A stretch of 64,000 nt of DNA from JANMDN01 sp031376285 (GTDB taxonomy: Bacteria > Actinomycetota > Thermoleophilia > Miltoncostaeales > Miltoncostaeaceae): NCBI GenBank assembly GCA_031376285.1, contig JANMDN010000075.1, positions 62,001 to 126,000 on the forward strand. Reading direction: 5' to 3'. Below are positions 61,938 to 64,000 of this stretch, one piece after another (position 1 is the stretch's first letter; every line of letters starts with the position of its first letter). The notes under the pieces are model-generated. The model did not search any database. It was given only the letters and a program-made list of their open reading frames with translations, and was not told the DNA's origin. Made by a program: the position numbers and the translations under genes.

Positions 61938-64000
61938 CTACCGCTCCGTGACCAGGAGAATCGACGGACGGTCGCCGTCGGCGATCTCCACGAGCGGGCG
62001 CGACACGGCACTCCTCGCGACCGGCTCCACGTCATCGGCCCCGATTTCGATGCTCTCGCCACGCGCGGTCACGAGCACCAGACCCCCGCCTCGGGCGACG
62101 CATGCGATCAACGAAACGTCGCCCGCGGGCTCCTTGGTCGGGCGGTGAGGATCGGCGGACGCCACGCCGCCCGTCCCGCGTCCCTTGGCCGGATACTCGG
62201 CCAGGGCGGTCCGCTTAACGCTCCCGGAGCGATGGACGGTCAGCACATCATCGCCGGAGGCGAGAACCGAGCAGACGACGCGGTCACCTGCGGCGACCTT
62301 CATGCCCGCGATACCACCCGCACTGCCCGATTGCACCGGCCGGATGGCCCCGAGCGCGGTCCGAAGGAGCTGTCCGCCCGCCGTCGCGACGAGAATCTCG
62401 CCCCCGTCCTCGGGGTGAAGCACACACGCGACGATGCGGTCGCCATCGCCAACCCGAAAGACAAGGGCGCCAGCCGCGTGGCTCGCGCCAAGCAGTCCCC
62501 ACTCGACCCGCTTGATCTGTCCACTTGCGGTCACCAGGGCACAATGGGAATACCCCCCGCTCTCAGGCAGCACCGCGACGATCCGGTCGCCCTTGGCTGG
62601 GCTCACGAGTTGCTGACCCCGACCGCGGCGCGTCTCGGGTGGCCCCTCGATGGGGTTCACTCTGAAGGCAAAGCCACCCGCCGTGACGGCCACAAGCGGC
62701 AAGTCCGCACGCACGTCGAGTGCGCCAATGACCGCCGCGCCGGCCGCCGGTTGGAGCGGCACGCGAGGAACGCGACGCACGTTCGGGTCGGCCACGAGCA
62801 CCTGCCCGAGATCGGCGATATAGATCGCGACCGACCCGCCGGCCGGCGTGGGCGCGCGGACGTCGGCCTCGGCACCGAGCGTCAGCTCCGACGGCGTGAT
62901 GCCTGTCGCCGCGAGCACGGTACGGCGGGGCCCGCCGTACCGTGCCTTCGCCGCGCGCAGTTCGTCGATCACGATGTCGCGGACGCCATGCTCGGATTCG
63001 AGCACGCCCGCGATTTCGTCCATCCGGTCGCCCTTCGCGCGAACCTCGTCCTGCAGGCGAAAGCGGTTCAGCTTGTTCAGCCGGCGAAGCTGCATCTCGA
63101 TGATCCAGGTCGCCTGCTGGTCGTCGATCGGTCGGGCAACACGCTCCCCGTGCGCAACAAACGTGAGCGTCGCAATGAGACGCGCTTTGGCGTCGTCATC
63201 GTCGTCAGCGGAACGGATAATCGCGACAACCTCGTCGATTGCCGAGAGCGCCGCCATGAGCGCGAGCAGTCGGTGGAGGTCACGCGCGAGGACGGCGGCC
63301 TCATGCCGGAGACGTCGCGCCACGACCTCGTGGCGAAAGGCGACAAAGCGACGAAGAATGTCGATGAGCGGGAGCTGACGCGGCTTTCCGTCGGCGATGA
63401 CGGTGAAGTTGAACTTGACCGTGTCGCGGAGCTTCGTGAAACGCATCAGGTCGGCGATCAGCTTCTGGACATTCCCGCCGCGCTTGCACTTGACCTGGAC
63501 ACGCGGGCCGGTGTTTCGGCCGGTGAGGTTTCGCGGCATCTCGACGACGTCGGTGATCCGGCCATCCCGCGCCGCCTGAACGACCTGTTTGACGATCTGA
63601 TCCGGGCCGACCTGGTAGGGCAGCTCCGTCAGGAGAACAGCCTGCTGATTTCCCGGCAGGCTCTCGATGATGTAGCGGCCCTGAAGCTGAATCGTTCCCT
63701 GACCTGTCGCATAAATCTGGGCGAGTCCCTCGGGATTTGTGACGACTCCTCCACCGGGGAAGTCCGGCCCCGGCATCACCTTCATCACATCCGCAAGCGA
63801 CGGGTTCGGCCGCTTGGCCACCACAATCGCGGCGTCGATCGCCTCTCCCACCGAGTGCGGCGGGATATCCGAGGCCATCGACCAGCCGATCCCAGACTGC
63901 CCGAGTGTCAGGACAAGCGGGACGGTGACCGGCAGGACCGTGGCTTCCTGGCGCGTCTCGGAGAAGTTCTCGCGGTAGTCGACAACCTCGGGCCGCAGAT
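61938..64000 (-). CDS. Type IIA topoisomerase subunit A, GyrA/ParC-like (5' end off window)
   Basis: The frame is open to the right edge, so the N-terminus with the catalytic Tyr is outside. Visible parts are DYRENFSETRQEATVLPVTVPLVLTLGQSGIGWSMASDIPPHSVGEAIDA (winged-helix/tower region), VVTNPEGLAQIYATGQGTIQLQGRY, EMQLRRLNKL coiled coil, and a C-terminal beta-pinwheel (about the last 330 residues). The usual GyrA box (QRRGGKG) is replaced by TRRGRGQQ, so wrapping ability is doubtful and ParC/topoisomerase IV identity is more likely than GyrA. The NGSxGIAVGMATNIPPHN consensus is also altered. Confidence 0.88.
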   Translation of the reverse strand, partial: LRPEVVDYRENFSETRQEATVLPVTVPLVLTLGQSGIGWSMASDIPPHSVGEAIDAAIVVAKRPNPSLADVMKVMPGPDFPGGGVVTNPEGLAQIYATGQGTIQLQGRYIIESLPGNQQAVLLTELPYQVGPDQIVKQVVQAARDGRITDVVEMPRNLTGRNTGPRVQVKCKRGGNVQKLIADLMRFTKLRDTVKFNFTVIADGKPRQLPLIDILRRFVAFRHEVVARRLRHEAAVLARDLHRLLALMAALSAIDEVVAIIRSADDDDDAKARLIATLTFVAHGERVARPIDDQQATWIIEMQLRRLNKLNRFRLQDEVRAKGDRMDEIAGVLESEHGVRDIVIDELRAAKARYGGPRRTVLAATGITPSELTLGAEADVRAPTPAGGSVAIYIADLGQVLVADPNVRRVPRVPLQPAAGAAVIGALDVRADLPLVAVTAGGFAFRVNPIEGPPETRRGRGQQLVSPAKGDRIVAVLPESGGYSHCALVTASGQIKRVEWGLLGASHAAGALVFRVGDGDRIVACVLHPEDGGEILVATAGGQLLRTALGAIRPVQSGSAGGIAGMKVAAGDRVVCSVLASGDDVLTVHRSGSVKRTALAEYPAKGRGTGGVASADPHRPTKEPAGDVSLIACVARGGGLVLVTARGESIEIGADDVEPVARSAVSRPLVEIADGDRPSILLVTER

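Overview
The window is GC-rich chromosomal DNA, almost entirely coding, from an actinobacterium. Evidence for this is the actinobacterial integration host factor next to guanylate kinase, a CysO-type sulfur carrier, an F420-type luciferase-like oxidoreductase, a LigD-type repair ligase, and many genes whose GTG or ATG sits 6-9 bases after a TANNNT box. A deep, uncultivated lineage such as Thermoleophilia would fit, but that is inference. There is no CRISPR array, no rRNA, no recognisable insertion sequence and no integrase.

Layout. 1-6.7 kb (minus): the translation block rimP-nusA-ylxR-infB-DUF503-rbfA-nrnA, with nrnA running off the left edge. 6.7-12.5 kb: dtd, a YbjN-like gene, a TPR gene and a moxR-DUF58-transglutaminase operon. 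12.5-14.7 kb: coaBC, gmk and mihF. 14.7-22.5 kb: the pyrimidine operon pyrR-pyrB-pyrC-(cysteine hydrolase)-carA-carB, preceded by a PyrR-binding hairpin and a 14-codon leader peptide. 22.5-25.4 kb: RNase Z, an exported barnase-like RNase with its barstar, a phosphodiesterase and tRNA-Arg(CCG). 25.4-27.2 kb: an accessory patch holding one DUF4143-type ATPase, three 33-bp repeats and a decayed copy of the tRNA-Arg 3' half.

27.4-28.2 kb holds a secreted thioredoxin-fold gene with an in-frame TGA exactly at the first position of the CxxC motif (U-G-A-C), followed by stem-loops: a candidate selenoprotein. 28.2-29.9 kb: a SAM-I riboswitch, threonine synthase (thrC) and a CysO-like sulfur carrier. 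30-32.4 kb: two zinc-ribbon proteins (one with a SPOR domain), a glutaredoxin, and a small protein whose Cys/His module has the same spacing as the NusA tail. 32.5-36 kb: hydantoinase/oxoprolinase A and B subunits. 36.3-49 kb (minus): LytR_C protein, Rel, RecJ, ABC1 kinase, a Pro/Ala-rich membrane protein, a fused SecDF and YajC. 49-51 kb (plus): PAP2 and GT4 genes, ending in a palindromic repeat cluster. 51-64 kb (minus): ruvCAB, yebC, pdxS-pdxT, an RpiR regulator, LigD, an LLM oxidoreductase, a DHA2 efflux pump and a GyrA/ParC-like subunit cut by the right edge.

How they work together: most genes are housekeeping (translation, pyrimidine and PLP synthesis, secretion, recombination, stringent response). 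The novelty is in the small pieces: the UGA-containing thioredoxin, the SAM-controlled thrC-cysO pair, the PyrR leader peptide, the tRNA-flanked ATPase with iterons, and the 25-bp-spaced operator array by the RNase/barstar pair.
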